Positions 10,630 through 22,599 of a stretch of 64,000 bases of DNA are shown piece after piece. The notes under the pieces were generated by a model. The model had not been told where the DNA came from, did not search any database, and worked only from the letters and a program-made list of their open reading frames with translations. Positions within the stretch are counted from its first letter, which is position 1; each line of letters begins with the position of its first letter. The translations under genes and the position numbers were made by a program. Source of the stretch: Pyxicephalus adspersus (lineage: Eukaryota; Chordata; Amphibia; Anura; Pyxicephalidae); the NCBI RefSeq assembly GCF_032062135.1, contig NC_092870.1, positions 275,854-339,853 on the forward strand. The letters are read 5' to 3'.

Positions 10630-12510
10630 AGAGTCTGTTGAATGCTAGAAGTCAAGCAAACAAAATGGTGGAGTTGGAAGCCTTAATGAGTGAAGAGCAT
10701 TATGACTTTGTATTGCTGAATCCTGGCTTTTTTTTTCTTCACATGACTGGGCTGTCAATATTCCTGGGTATACCCTTTCGTAAAGACAGGGTTAAACAAA
10801 AGTGTGGTGGTGTTGTCAGTATGTGAGAAGTGATCTGAAAGTGAATGTGAAAGAAGAAATTGCGGATGGAACAATCAATGAGGTTGAGGCAATTATGGAT
10901 GGAGTTGAATGTGGGCATGCATAAAACACGATTAATTATTGGAGTCTGCTATTGGCACCCCAGTGCTAAGGAAGAAGTTGAAAATCAACTACTAGCACAG
11001 ATAGAAAAAGCAGCAAAAAGTGGTAATGTTTTAATCATGGGAGATTTCAACTACACGGACACTGACTTGAGTAATGCCACTACAGGAACAGCAAAAGGGA
11101 AACTTGTGAATTTAATACAAGATAATTTTATGGTACAGTTTATGGAAGCCCCAACTAGAAATGATACTCTGCTGAACCCAGTTCTTTCTAACAATGCAGA
11201 GCTTATAACAAATGTGCATATAAAAAGGAATCTGGGTAGCAGTGACCATAATATGATTTCATTTATTGTAAGTTGTAAATGGGAAGCAAAAACAGGAAAG
11301 ATAAAAACATTTAATTTTACGAAAGTAAATTTTTTATTAAGGGCAGCTCTCTGTGGCTTGGACAGAAAACTGGCTTAAAGACTGCATCCAGAGAGTTGTA
11401 ATTGATTCATACTCTGAATGGTCTATGGTTATTAGTGGTGTACCCCAGTTTTCAGTGTTGGGACCTTTTACTGTTTAACATCTTTATAAATAATATAGTT
11501 TGTGATTAAAAGTACCGTTTCTGTGTTTTGCAGATGACACCAAACTATGTAATGGAATGAGGCCTATACAGGAGGTCTATAATCTACAAGAAGACCTGGA
11601 TGTACTGTTTGATTGGGCAGCCAAGTGGCAAATGACATTTATTATAGATTAATGTAAAAGTATGCACTTGAGGGCTAACAACATGCATGCTTCATACTGT
11701 CTAGGGGGAATACATTTGGGGGGGTCAGAAATGGAAAAGGATCTGGGGCTTCTGGTAGATCATAGACCTAATAACAGGATGCAATGCCAATCTGCAATAT
11801 CTAAAGCTAGTAAATTACTTTCTTGTATTAAGAGTAATAGACTGCAGAGTTGGAGACCGAATCATGCCCCTGTACAAAGCATTGGTCAGAGCACATCTGG
11901 AATATGCAGTCCAGTTTTGGGCACCAGTTCACAAAAAGGACATTTTGAAATTGGAGAGAGTGCAGAGAAGGGCAACTAAACTAATAAAAGGAATGGAAGA
12001 GCTCAGCTATGAGGAGAGATTAGCTGAACTGAATCTATTCTCCCTTGAGAAGAGATGTTAAGGGGGAATATGATCACCCTGTATAAATATATAAATGGTC
12101 CATATAGAGAATTATTTTTCCCAAATATTCACTTTAAGATCGTTACAAAGAACAAGAGGGCACTCTTTGCGTCTGGAGGAAAAGAAGTTTAAGCTCCGGA
12201 TAAGGAAGGGATTCTTCAGTGTAAGGTCTGTGAAAATGGGGAATTGGCTCCCTCAGGAAGTAGTTTTAGCAACTACTATAGATTGCTTTAAGAAAAAGCT
12301 GGATGTTTTTCTAGAAGCACAGACTATAACTGGGTATTAAGGATTTAAAGTAAAGATAACTGAGACTGTTGATCCAAGGAACATCCGATTGCCTCATGGA
12401 ATCGGGCCTTCCTCTAGACCAGACCAACTATGTCTTATAGGTTTTTATTTCCCTAGTGGTTGAACTTGATGGACTGATGTCTTTTTTCAACCTAACCTAC
12501 TATGTAACTA
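10630..12510 (+). pseudogene. CR1 ORF2: endonuclease plus reverse-transcriptase remnants, 3' end
   Basis: ORF2 of the same CR1 element. An apurinic-type endonuclease reads LNARSQANKMVELEAL (10,632 on), then VLIMGDFNYTDTDL (GDFN block) and GSSDHNMISF (SDH catalytic block) up to about 11,290. Most of the reverse transcriptase is deleted near 11,330-11,390. What remains is GVPQ-type sequence, FADDTKLCNG (about 11,528, the catalytic Asp pair), [29 protein letters not shown] and [12 protein letters not shown] in changing frames to 12,061, and NWLPQEVV to 12,340. The 3' region ends TTCAACCTAACCTACTATG, usual for CR1. Several frameshifts and stops make it non-functional. Confidence 0.88.
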
Positions 12511-12511
12511 T

Positions 12512-13068
12512 TGTGGTAGTGTGTCCCTAAAAAAGGGCAGGGAAAGTGTAAAAGGCTCCAGGGAAAGAGTGTTAATAGGTTTTTAGAAAAGAAACCAGGT
12601 TCTTTAGGGCCCTTGAGCCAGCCAAGGGAGTGAAAGGGTGGGTTCCTTGGCCCAACCCTGATTCTGGGGATATATGCACCTGCACTCAGGTGGAAGGTGA
12701 GTGGAAGTCATCAGTCAGAGGCTGAGTAGGAGTAGTAGTAATCATCCAGTGTGTTTCAGGCTGGGAGAGAGCCAGAGTGTTCCAAGTAGGAGCAGAAAAT
12801 CAGCCTGTGGTGAAAGAGGTTGCTTTTTTTTTTTTTTTTTTTTTTGAGAAACTGGAATTGGACGTATCCTTGCCGTGGGGATGTCGAATGGACTTTGGAC
12901 TTTCACACCTAGGCTGAAGTAAGCCACTGTGTTTATACTGTTTTCCTGAGTTGCTGAAACGAAACATTTTTGTTTAGCTTTTTCCCAATAAAAGCTTGTG
13001 TTTTGATGAAAAATGTGCTGGCTGCAATCTGAGTTGATCCCCCAAACTTCACACCTGTTCCTGTGACA
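12512..13068 (+). mobile_element. LTR-like segment (possible solo LTR)
   Basis: Begins TGTGGTAGTGTGTCCC, ends CCTGTTCCTGTGACA, and carries CCCAATAAAAGC (polyadenylation-type signal, about 12,986) before a 3' portion of about 80 bp. Length and the TG...CA ends suit an LTR. I could not find a convincing 5-bp target duplication because a Tc1 element begins immediately after it, so this is a candidate only. Confidence 0.45.
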
Positions 13069-13070
13069 GA

Positions 13071-14510
13071 TACAGTTAGGTCCATAAATATTTGGACAGA
13101 GACAACTTTTTTCTAATTTTGGTTCTGTACATTACAATTCATTTTAAATGAAACAACTTGGATGCAGACTTTCAACTTTATTTCAGTGGGTTGGACAAAA
13201 AGATTGCATAAAAATGTGAGGAACTATATAGCCTCACAATCACTTCATTTCAGGGGCTCTAAAGTAATTGGACAAATGACTCAAAGGCTATTTTTATGGG
13301 CTGGCGTGGGCAATTCCTTTGTTTTGTCATTATCAATTAAGCAGATAAAAGGCCTGGAGTTAATTAGGAGTGGCAAAATCCACAGTTTTGTACATCATGG
13401 GAAAGAAACAAAGCACTGGTGAACTCGGCACTGCCAAAAGACCTGGACGTCCACGGAAGACAACAGTGGTGGATGATCGCAGAATAATTTCCATGGTGAA
13501 GAGAAACCCCTTCACAACAGCCAACCAAGTGAACAGCACTCTCCAGGAAGTAGGCGTATCGATATCCAAGTCTACCATAAATAGAAGACTGCATGAAAGT
13601 AAATACAGAGGGTGCACTGCAAGGTGCAAGCCACTCCTAAGCCTCAAGAATAGAAGGGCTAGATTGGGAATTGCTCAAAAACATCTAAAAAAGCCAGCAC
13701 AGTTCTGGAAAAACATTCTTTGGACAGATGAAACCTAGATCAACCTTTACCAGAATGATGGCAAGAAAAAAGTATGGAGAAGGCGTGGAACAGCTCATGA
13801 TCCAAAGCCATAGCACATCATCTGTAAAACATGGTGGAGGCAGTGTGATGGCTTGGGCGTGCATGGCTGCCAGTGGCACTGGGACACTAGTGTTTATCGA
13901 TGATGTGAAACAGCCGAATGAATTCTGAGGTGATCAGAGACATACTGTCTGCTCAAATCTAGCTAAATGCAGTCAAATTGATTGGGAGGTGTTTCATAAT
14001 ACAGATGGACAATGAGCCAAAACATACAGCCAAAGCAACCCAGGAGTTTATTAAAGCAAAGAAGTGGAATATTCTTGACTGGCCAAGTCAGTCACCTTAT
14101 CTGAACCCAGTTGAGCATGCATTTCACTTGTTGAAGACTAAACTTGAGACAGAAAGGCCCACAAACAAACAGCAACTGAAAGCCCTTGCAGTAAAGGCCT
14201 GGAAGATCATTAAAAAGGAGGAAACCCAGCATCTGGTGATGTCCATGAGTTCAAGATTACAGGCTGTCATTGCCAGCAAAGGGTTTTTAACCAAGTATTA
14301 GAAATAAACATTTTATTTTCAGCTTTTTAACTTGTCCAATTATGTTTGAGCCCCTTAAATGAAGTGATTGTGTTTATAAAAAAAAAAAGGCTTTATTTTC
14401 TCACATTTGGCTCACGCACTGAGTTGTTTTATTTAAAATTAACTGTGGTAATGTACAGAACCAAAATTAGAAAAAAGGTCTCTGTCCAAATATTTATGGA
14501 CCTAACTGTA
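13071..14510 (+). mobile_element. Tc1/mariner element with long terminal inverted repeats
   Basis: Flanked by TA on each side. Left end CAGTTAGGTCCATAAATATT at 13,073, right end inverted to ...AACTG at 14,508. The inverted arms extend roughly 180-210 bp with internal differences (for example AATCACTTCATTT against AAATGAAGTGATT). Length is about 1.44 kb. A 5'-truncated relative lies at 46,879-47,710. Confidence 0.92.
13397..14301 (+). pseudogene. Tc1 transposase (DDE)
   Basis: Cut-and-paste transposase. The start is the ATG of MGKKQSTGELGTAKRPGRP, about 325 bp inside the left end. A helix-turn-helix region (KSTINRRLHESKYRG) and a GRPRK hook precede the catalytic core. WTDET holds the first Asp, MDNEPKHTA the second, and SPYLNPVEHAF the Glu. 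A TAG directly after WTDET (about 13,735) and a frameshift/deletion in the interval 13,880-13,978 inactivate it. Confidence 0.92.
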
Positions 14511-14581
14511 TGTGATAGGTTGCAATTCTATTTACTTCCAGGAGAGGAGGTCAAGGGTAATACCCATCCCTTCTCTTAAAC

Positions 14582-14980
14582 TTAAAGCAGAACTAAACTA
14601 AAAACAAAAAACTACACTTACCTTTAATCCTGCAGGTCCCTCAATGGAGCTAGTCCTTCCCACGATCCAGTCCAGCGCCATCCTGAATTCCCCCTCTGGC
14701 GCAGAGGAAGAGTCGGGGGGCCTCCATCTTCGGTCTTCTCTCTTCGTCACCCTATCTCGAACTGCACAGGTGCGAGATAGGTGCTGTGAAGGGAAAAAAA
14801 AAAGAGGCAATCTCATTGCGCATGCGTGAAATCAGTATCTGTTTCCCCTAGGAGGAAAAATGCCCCTTCTTCGCATGCCTGAGGAAAGAAAAAACAAATA
14901 ACATTTTTACCTTACATAGAAGGGTTGTCTACCGAGTTTTATGTATGCTTTAAAACATTTTCGCTTTACATACACTTTAA
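14582..14980. mobile_element. TTAA-flanked MITE, about 400 bp
   Basis: Left TTAAAGCAGAACTAAACT, right inverted ...TACACTTTAA, with a GC-rich middle (CTCTGGCGCAGAGG, GCGCATGCGTG). No coding content. The family is a guess from the TTAA ends; the inverted repeats are short. Confidence 0.5.
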
Positions 14981-15305
14981 AGAAGAATTGGAATCAAACT
15001 AAAATTGATTAAATACTGGCCACATTTGATGGGGGCTTCTGAAACTCAGTTGACTAGTAACTGAAAAAATGGTTTCATATGATATATTTTTTTTATTTCA
15101 ACAGAAAATACATTTGAAATTGAGATAGATAAATGAGACTGATATGTCAACTCTAGGAGTTTGACAATGGCGTTGTATGTATACAATGATGAGGATATCA
15201 TGGCTGCATAGGTTGTATAAATATGGCAGACGCCCAATAAAGAATTTTGTGGATTCTGTCCTGAGAAACAAATGCAGTTTCAAACGGATTTGTTAGTAAC
15301 TGTAC
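14981..15305. other. Unassigned spacer
   Basis: AT-rich, no recognisable gene. Small open frames on the minus strand overlap each other and lack domain features. Confidence 0.35.
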
Positions 15306-16391
15306 ACATAGGCTCCGATTTGAATGAAATGCGTGTATGTACGTGCCAATATACAAGGCGTTTTTCCGCGAGCCAGAGCCGAGTGCTAGTACATGCACCG
15401 TCATTTGCCAGCCGGATTCCTGCCTTGATAAATGAGCAATAGGGGTCACGAATCTGCCAATTAGGGCGATTAGTTTTCAGCTGCGTGATTAAGGAGGATC
15501 TGTTAAGCTGTCAATGGTGAGGTCATAGCAATTAATTAGTGCACACCTGCTCTGTTCTGTGCGTATCTACAGTCCATTACAGGTCAATTAGAATCTTTAA
15601 TGCTTTATCCTCTTTTGGGTTAGTGCTACTTTTTTAGGTTACATTGTACTCCTTCACAAAAATAATTATTTATTGTTACATTTGTTGCACTGTTTTCCTA
15701 CTTTTTGCTTTGCAACACTGCAAACTAATTTAGATCAAGCTGTATATATACTAGTTAACTCTTCATAATATGTCATCACACAATAGTATGAATTGTAAAA
15801 AAAAAATTGTCACCAAGCATTTGTGATCTAATTAACATTTCATTGTAGTTTGGCTTGATAGAAATCAAATATTTTGAAAAAAGGATTGTTGCCAAAGATG
15901 TATCAAAAACATTTATTGATTTAAATTGTGTATGTATGTCAAAATACATTTAAATGCATATAAATTACATATGCATTTTCATTATTACTATTTAACTGGA
16001 CTGGTTTGTGGGGGGAAGGGGGGGGGGGTCATCAAGTAAGATTACTTGGATGGTATGCATTGATGTGACTTTGTAATCCTCATTATTGTTAGTTTCATCG
16101 TTTGCTGCAATGTTTTTGAGCTTGGTTTGCAATGAGTTTCTGTTGTTTAGCAAATATTCTGCAATGTTATGTAATTTTTTTTTTAAAACTAATCAGTACA
16201 AATGTCTGATGGTTTCCACTCCAAACTGCTGCTTGAACCTCCTGTTTGCCTTTGTCCCATTTTCAAAGTCACATATTGGTTTTTGAATGTATTATGTACA
16301 TATTTATTAAGCTGACATTTGCACATGTTGATTTTCTGCAACACAACTCTGTTCATTTGTGGTAGTGTTATAGGTTTGTTGTCATTGTGCT

Positions 16392-16600
16392 GTGCTGCCT
16401 AATCTTAGCCGTATTTTATACAAACACACTTCCACTTGCTGTCCAAACTGGTTGTCAATTAGTTGTTCAGCTGGGTTGCATACTCATTCTAACACACCTG
16501 ATGGTGATGGAAGGCGTTCCAGGTTGCCAAGCACAACATCAAACCACAATGATTGCCAAGCTCACAAGCAGGGTCAGGCACTCTTACATACCAGATAGTA
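16392..16600 (+). repeat. Harbinger internal segment, recurring three times
   Basis: The segment from CTGCCTAATCTTAGCCG to the TATGATTTATT region recurs reversed at 40,700-40,925 and at about 45,005-45,215. It can be read as a 60-70-residue open frame in each copy, but the translations differ in frame integrity. I take it as non-coding element sequence. Confidence 0.6.
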
Positions 16601-16748
16601 TGATTTATTAATGTGTTTACATGATTCTAATCATCTTAGTAATTTTGTATGGAAAAATGCGAGGGACAATGTAACTTGATACCAAACATATTTTATGGCT
16701 TTGTACCAACAAATTCATTTTTTTTTTTTTTTTTTTTTTTCTCCTCAA

Positions 16749-16870
16749 ACCAATGACCAGAATGTCAAAAGGTGTTTATCCCTGTCCTGCCAGGTCATCC
16801 ATGACCAGTACATCTTTCTGGAAGGTAAAACTGCAGCAAAAACAAAGAGAAGCTAGGCTGTGCCAAGAAT
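16749..16870 (+). pseudogene. Inverted duplicate of nuclease exon 1 (N-terminal motif)
   Basis: Reads in the plus direction as DVKRCLSLSCQVIHDQYIFLEGK-like sequence (QVIHD then FLEGK), a diverged copy of the nuclease N-terminal region encoded on the minus strand at about 18,150-18,265. The breakpoint motif CTCAAACCAATGACCAG is identical in copy 2 (about 40,573-40,590, reversed), so the arrangement predates both insertions. Confidence 0.75.
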
Positions 16871-16911
16871 GACGAGGCTCCTGGACACACACACTAGCAA
16901 TAAGTTCATCC

Positions 16912-18437
16912 CTAACTCGACGGCCCTCTGCTGTGCTTTGGGAGCTGGAGGCAGGATGTAGATGCACCTCTGGCTCGGGTTCCTCTGGAATGTCGCAGGA
17001 CGCAGCATGCTATGATGACTCGGGCAGCTTTCCATGGTGCGTACAGGAGCTCACCACCGGGCTGTGCCAAGCACAGAAACCGTGCTTTTAGCAGCCAAAT
17101 GGTGCGCTCCACAACCCTCGGCTTTTATGCAGAGCCTTGTTGTAAGTATGCTCTGCTTCAGACCGGGGGTGACGCACAGCTGTCATAAGCCATGGAAGCT
17201 GCCCGTATCCTTGTCCGCTGTAAAAAGGCAAACCTAATACGTGTTAGTTCTTGGTATAGTAAGTGTTCTGTGAATGCAGTGTAACACTAGAGTATTTTTT
17301 TGTTTTTTGGTTGTTAAAAGGTTCCAAGGTTGTTAAGGCTTGTGCTCTTCGGTCACTTTATTGCTTTTTGGTTGTTAGGAGACATTGTTACTACTGACTA
17401 CCACACTGAAGTACTGTGAGCTGTGAAAATAGTAATTATACTAGGGCTTCTGGGAATATCTGAAAGTTGGTTCTTCCTCCATGCTCCAATATTGTACAAT
17501 ATTTATAAACTATTTGCTAAATTAGATGTTAGCACAAAATATGACATATATACAATATAGGTCATAGCCTAGCATTCTGACAATGCAAAGGGACATAGCA
17601 ACATATTAGGTGTCTTTAGGATTTTACTCCTGTTAGTTGTATTACAGTAACAACATTATACATTCCCTTTAAACCAGCCCTCAGGCATTTCTCCAGAGAT
17701 GAATTTCTGGTAGAGGGCTGTCTGACGCAGGATATAGGCATCATGGCATGATCCTGGGAAACCTGTGCGTGCACTCATAATTTTCCTGTTGGCATCACAC
17801 ACTATTTGCACATTCAGTGAATGCACATTCAGTGAATGATCTCGTTTCCGGTTGCGAAAGGTGATTCCTGCAATTTAGCGGCCTGAATTGCCACATGGGT
17901 GCCATCGATGGCCCCTAAAACATTAGGAAATACCGCTCGCCTGAAGAAATCCGCCTTTACTTTCCTCCACTCCTGAGCTGCTTAAGGGAAGTGAATATAT
18001 AGTGGGACAAGGTCCACAATGGCATTGATGACCTTCGTAAAAACCCTGGAAACTGTAGGTTGGCTTAGTCCACAAATTAAGGCCGAGGAGGTTTGAAAGG
18101 AACGCCTTCCTAAAATATACAGTGGCGCCAAGAGCCTGGTCATTCCTGGCACTGCCTGGCTTCTCTTGGTTTTTGGAGCAATTTTACCTTCCAGCAAGCT
18201 GTACAGGTCATGGATGACCTGGCGGGACAGGCGGAAACGGCTTTTGACATCCTGGTCATGTAAATTATCAAGGTGGCTTCGCTCCAAAAAAATCCGTAGC
18301 TCACGGACCACTCGCAAAGTTGAAGGTTGCTCCTCGGGTTGTTGTTGCTGCTCCTCCTCTGCAGTGACAAGCAGAGTTGTGTTTGATGCCACAATAGCAG
18401 TGGTGAAGAGCATCTCTACTTCAATATCCTGCTCCAT
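16912..18437 (-). pseudogene. Harbinger DDE nuclease (HARBI1-like), copy 1
   Basis: Transposase nuclease of a PIF/Harbinger element. Start at the ATG 18,437 (MEQDIEVEML). Exon 1 runs to about 17,990 with FRLSRQVIHDLYSLLEGKI, TRLLAPLYILGRRSFQ and LICGLSQPTVSRVF. It continues into VLGAIDGTHVAIQAAK (about 17,900, first catalytic Asp) and, in other frames, CDANRKIMSARTGFPG-like sequence to about 17,690. A presumed intron follows, then an exon from about 17,220 with GQLPWLMTA and RTIWLLKARFLCL (Glu block). A one-base loss in the GACAAGGATACGGG segment (second Asp) and stops near 17,820-17,840 inactivate it. It is divergent to the Myb/SANT-type gene, about 275 bp between starts. Confidence 0.85.
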
Positions 18438-18711
18438 GACAACAACCAAGCACAATCCTTGCCCCGACGCCCATAAACGTGTGTATAAATGTGCGTACGT
18501 ACTGTATCCCTATAAATTTTCACAGAGCTTCTTAGCCATTCTGCATGCAAACCAAACAAAGCCAAAAAAAAAAACACCCAAACCAGAAGGCTGCTACAAG
18601 AAAAACGAAAAGTAAGAATACACCATTTACTTTCTTCCTCCAAAAAATGTTTTTGGTGTGTTGTCCCATAACTTTTATTTTTTTCCTTCTAGTAACATAG
18701 AGCCAAGGAGA

Positions 18712-19887
18712 ATGGCGACCACCACCGTCGCTGCTGCCGGCCCCCCCACCCCAGGGTCTTTAGTCCATAGACCAACAGGCAGCTCCCTCAGGCCAGCTAG
18801 GTTGCTGTGTGAAGCAAGCCAAGTAACATCTAGGCCCCTGGTCCCTCAACCTGGCACCTCAGTCAGTTTGAGCCGGACCAGGGATTCTGCTTCCAAGGCA
18901 ACCAGCTTTACTCCTGAGCAAAATGCAGCCCTCATGGAGTCCTACGTACAAAATTTTCCACGACTCCATGGGCGCTTGCACTCCCGGACCTCCCATGCTG
19001 TAAGGCAGGGACTCTGGGAGAAAATTGCCAGGGGTGTAAATGCAGTGGGCAGTACACAACGGACAGTTACCCAGTGTCAAAAACCTGTGAATGACATCTT
19101 CAGACACATCAAATGGCTCCTGGGCACAGAGGCCGGAAGGAGTGTGACCTATCGTGAACATCTTGTGCAGCGTCTCAGGGAGTACGAAAGATTGGCGTTG
19201 CCATTCATTGGGCCAGAAACGGTGGTAGGGGTGGACTACCGGGATGATTCTGATGCTTGGCAACCATGTAAGTTCAATCCTTTTACATTACATAATTAAC
19301 AATGTGAATTAATTTTTGCATTTTTGTGGGATTGCAACAGTTTAGTAATTAGCATTGAGAACAAAATAGGATTTTTTTTTTCTTATTTATGTTTGGGGTG
19401 AAATATGAGATCATTTTTTTTTAAATGACCTCTTTAGTGTATTTTTACCTTTTGACTTGTACGCCCTGAGATGCAGCAGTCCCCTCCTGACCTCTCTGCT
19501 TGGGGTGATGTGGATGATGAGGATGTCACTTCGCATCGAGATGTCACTGGGCTTCCTCCTGGTAAGATGAACCTTCATGGTATATCTTGTTTGACATTGT
19601 GCACGTGTCTCTAATCATGTTTATAACCACAATGTGTAATATGAGTGTTTAATTTCACAAATTTTTGGGCCTGGGAGTGGTATTTTTTGTGGTGAACCGA
19701 TCAATCCAAATGAACTTGGGTTAGAGTCAAGCTCACTCGATTTGATTTGTGCTTTATTTAACAGGTCAACATCTACAGGAGGAGGTCGTTGATCCACTGC
19801 AGAGAAGCCTGAAGGAGAATACAGGTAATTTGGTTTGTGTGTGTGTTCAGCCTTCCAAAAGCCAAGTAATAACCTTCAATCTTTTTA

Positions 19888-19931
<44 letters not shown>

Positions 19932-20858
19932 TTGTTAAATTTTCTTGGGAGAGGTTTCTGGTGCAGCCTTCCTTTGGGAATGTGTGAGCTTAATATGTCA
20001 AAAATAATTTTGCCTGCACAAAATATTGGGGACTTTTGATATTTGAAGACTTGTTACCACATTCATTCATTTTGATGTGATATATCATGTGCCTTTGTAG
20101 AACATCCATGTCTGCTGGTTTCTGCTTCTGAAGAGTTTTCACGGGCTGCATCCAATGTGGAGGTAGGCAAGAACTGGTCCATTAGTGTTTATTTTGGGAT
20201 GTGTTGGGGGAATTACCCTTTCCCAATGTGTTCCATTTGTGTTTGTTTTGTTTAGAGTCCCACACGTGGACATTTACCACAAGAAGAAGAGGAGACACCT
20301 GAGGTTTCCGTAAGCAACCCATGTTTAATGTTTAGGATTCAGAATAAATGTGTAACATTTGTTGATGTTCCAATGTCAGGATGCTGTCTGCATAATGTTA
20401 TGGTGACCCACAAAATTATATGATATTGTAGTAATTTTTTATTTTCTCTTTAGAGCAATCAGTGGATGCAGGTGGATCAGAGGCTGGTTGGCTCATTGTG
20501 ATAGAGTAGTCGAGTCAAGGATGTCTGCCCCAAGTTCAAATAATTTGGAACACGTCCTTACGCTCCTACATGAAAACCTCAAAGTCGCCAGGACCGAGAA
20601 TTTATCCAACAACATCTGGCGGCCATGCATTGTCTGATAAAATTGGTCCAAGAACAATCGGCCACTTTGGGTGCCTACATGTTCAGAGTTGACCATCTCT
20701 GTAACATGTTAAGTGAATCCCTGGGCCAACAATCTCAGCTAAATCAGGCGATTATTCACAGGCTGGGTTGGCAAATCCCAATAGGTCCTGCTGGGCCCCC
20801 ATCCCCTGCAGAGCAGCCAGCGCCATCCTTCTCCCCAGCTCCACCCTGTTCGCCGGCT
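18712..20858 (+). pseudogene. Harbinger Myb/SANT-like DNA-binding protein, copy 1
   Basis: Accessory protein expected to bind the element ends and bring the nuclease to the nucleus. Start ATG 18,712 (MATTTVAAAGPPTPG). Exon 1 to 19,267 contains FTPEQNAALMESYVQNFPRL, AVRQGLWEKIARGVNAVG and VNDIFRHIKWLLGTE (a Myb/SANT trihelix) and ends at a GTAAGT donor. Further candidate exons with splice-like borders: 19,477-19,561 (acidic DVDDEDV), 19,765-19,824, 20,101-20,162, 20,256-20,309, and from 20,454 a last exon with MFRVDHLCNMLSESLGQQ and a Pro-rich tail. I could not confirm one continuous frame: exon 1 to exon 2 does not join in frame as drawn, and exon 6 has stops near its start. So it is probably decayed. 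Confidence 0.7.
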
Positions 20859-21996
20859 GTAAATGCAGTGGGCAGTACACAGCGGACCTCAAAAACGTGT
20901 GAATGACATCTTCAGACACATCAAAAGGCTCCTGGGCACAGAGGCCGGAAGGAGTGGGACCTATCATGAACATCTTGTGCAGCGTCTCAGGGAGTACGAA
21001 AGATTGGAGTTGCCATTCATTGGGCCAGAAACGGTGGTAGGGGTGGACTACCGGGATGACTCCGATGCTTGGCAACCATGTTAGTTCAATTCTTTTACTA
21101 TACATAATTACCAATGTGAATTGATTTTAGCATTTTTGTGGGATTGCAACAGTTTAGTAATTAGCATTGAGAACAAAATAGGATTGTGTTTTTACTTATG
21201 TTTGTGGTGAAATATAAGATCATTTTTTTAAAATGACCTCTTTAGTGTATTTTTACCTTCTTTTGACTTGTACGCCCTGAGATGCAGTAGTCCCCTCCTG
21301 CCCTCTGTGCTCGGGGTGATGTGGATGATGACGATGTCACTTCGCATCAAGATGACACTGGGCTTCCTCCTGGTAAGATGAACCTTTATGGTATATCTTG
21401 TTTGACATTGTGCATGTGTTTGTAATGTTTGTATGTGTCTCTTATGTTTATAACCACACTCGTGTAATATGAGTGTTTAATTTCACACATTTTTTGCTCT
21501 GGGAGTGGGTAGGTTTTGTTGTTTGATTTGTGGTGAACTGATCAATCCAAATGAACTTGGGTTAGAGTCAAGTTCACTCGATTTCGTTTGTTTTTATGCT
21601 TTATTTTACAGGTCACCATCTACAGGAGGAAGTCGTTGATCCACTGCAGAGAAGCCTGGAGGAGAATACAGGTAATTTGGTTTGTGTGTGTGTGTTCAGC
21701 TTTCCAAAAGCTAGGTAATAACGTTCGGTCTTTCTATAATATATCTCTAGATATAATATTTGTTAAATTTTTTTTGGAGATGTTTCTGGTGCAGCCTTCC
21801 TTAAGCTTAATATGTGTGAGCTTAATATGTCAAAAAAAATTTTGCCTCTGCGAAATATTGGGGACTTTTGATATTTGAAGACTTGTTACCACATTCATTC
21901 ATTTTGATGTGATATATCATGTGCCTTTGTAGAACATCCATGTCTGCTGGTTTCTGCTTCTGAAGAGTTTTCACGGGCTGCATCCACTGTGGAGGT
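19035..21996 (+). repeat. 1.1-kb tandem duplication within Harbinger copy 1
   Basis: The segment from GTAAATGCAGTGGGCAGTAC at 19,035 to about 20,160 recurs from 20,859 to about 21,996, offset about 1,824 bp. It includes the second half of the Myb/SANT exon and the next three candidate exons. The second copy joins directly to the end of the last exon. Copies differ by scattered substitutions. Confidence 0.85.
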
Positions 21997-22160
21997 AGGC
22001 TGTGAGGGGTCCCGCGGCCGAGGCCAGGATGTGGAGGTGGGCCGGGCCTGTGGGCATGCTGTGGAGGGGTCCTGTGGCCGAGGCCAGGATGTGGAGGCGG
22101 CTGGGCTGTTAAAGTGGGCCGTGCCCTGTCTGGCCGAAGTATGTAGATGGGTGCCAGGTG
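21997..22160. repeat. GC-rich minisatellite, about two units
   Basis: GTGGAGGGGTCC then GGCCGAGGCCAGGATGTGG is repeated twice (about 70 bp apart) in the middle of otherwise AT-rich sequence. Confidence 0.7.
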
Positions 22161-22432
22161 AGAACATTCTTCACTCAATTTTTTCAGCACTCTGAGATCG
22201 ACAGTGGGTTTGAGTTGGGATCATCTCGGCTATCCCAAGGACATTCTACCAGAAGGCTTCCACTGTCCTCCGGACAAAGAAAGATAATTTCCAGCCTTGC
22301 GTGATAGCGAGGAGGCAAATCAGTGCTCTTCAAATAATCTACCTCTGGTTGAGCTTAATGTGGTAGAATCATGAAGATTTTTACAAACCGTATATACACG
22401 CATTGAAATATGTGCATGTACATAGTTGTCGC

Positions 22433-22598
22433 TGAAAGGATCTGCTTCGACGTCAAGTTCCTCAAATGCACCCTGGTTTCTCCTTCACCCACAGAGACAG
22501 ACGTCTGGAGAGATATCCCAATAACACACACGCACACAGTATGGTCTTGGGAATATACTCAGATCTTTATTTGACAAGGCGGTCTTTTTATACATTTA
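22433..22598 (-). mobile_element. Retroviral LTR fragment (R-U5 end)
   Basis: From TGAAAGGATCTGCTTC to about GGCGGTCTTTTTATACA it matches the LTR at 59,062-59,225 base by base with few differences, including the reversed AATAAA. Only about 165 bp remain; it is embedded in Harbinger copy 1. Orientation is minus, as at 59 kb. Confidence 0.8.
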
Positions 22599-22599
22599 C

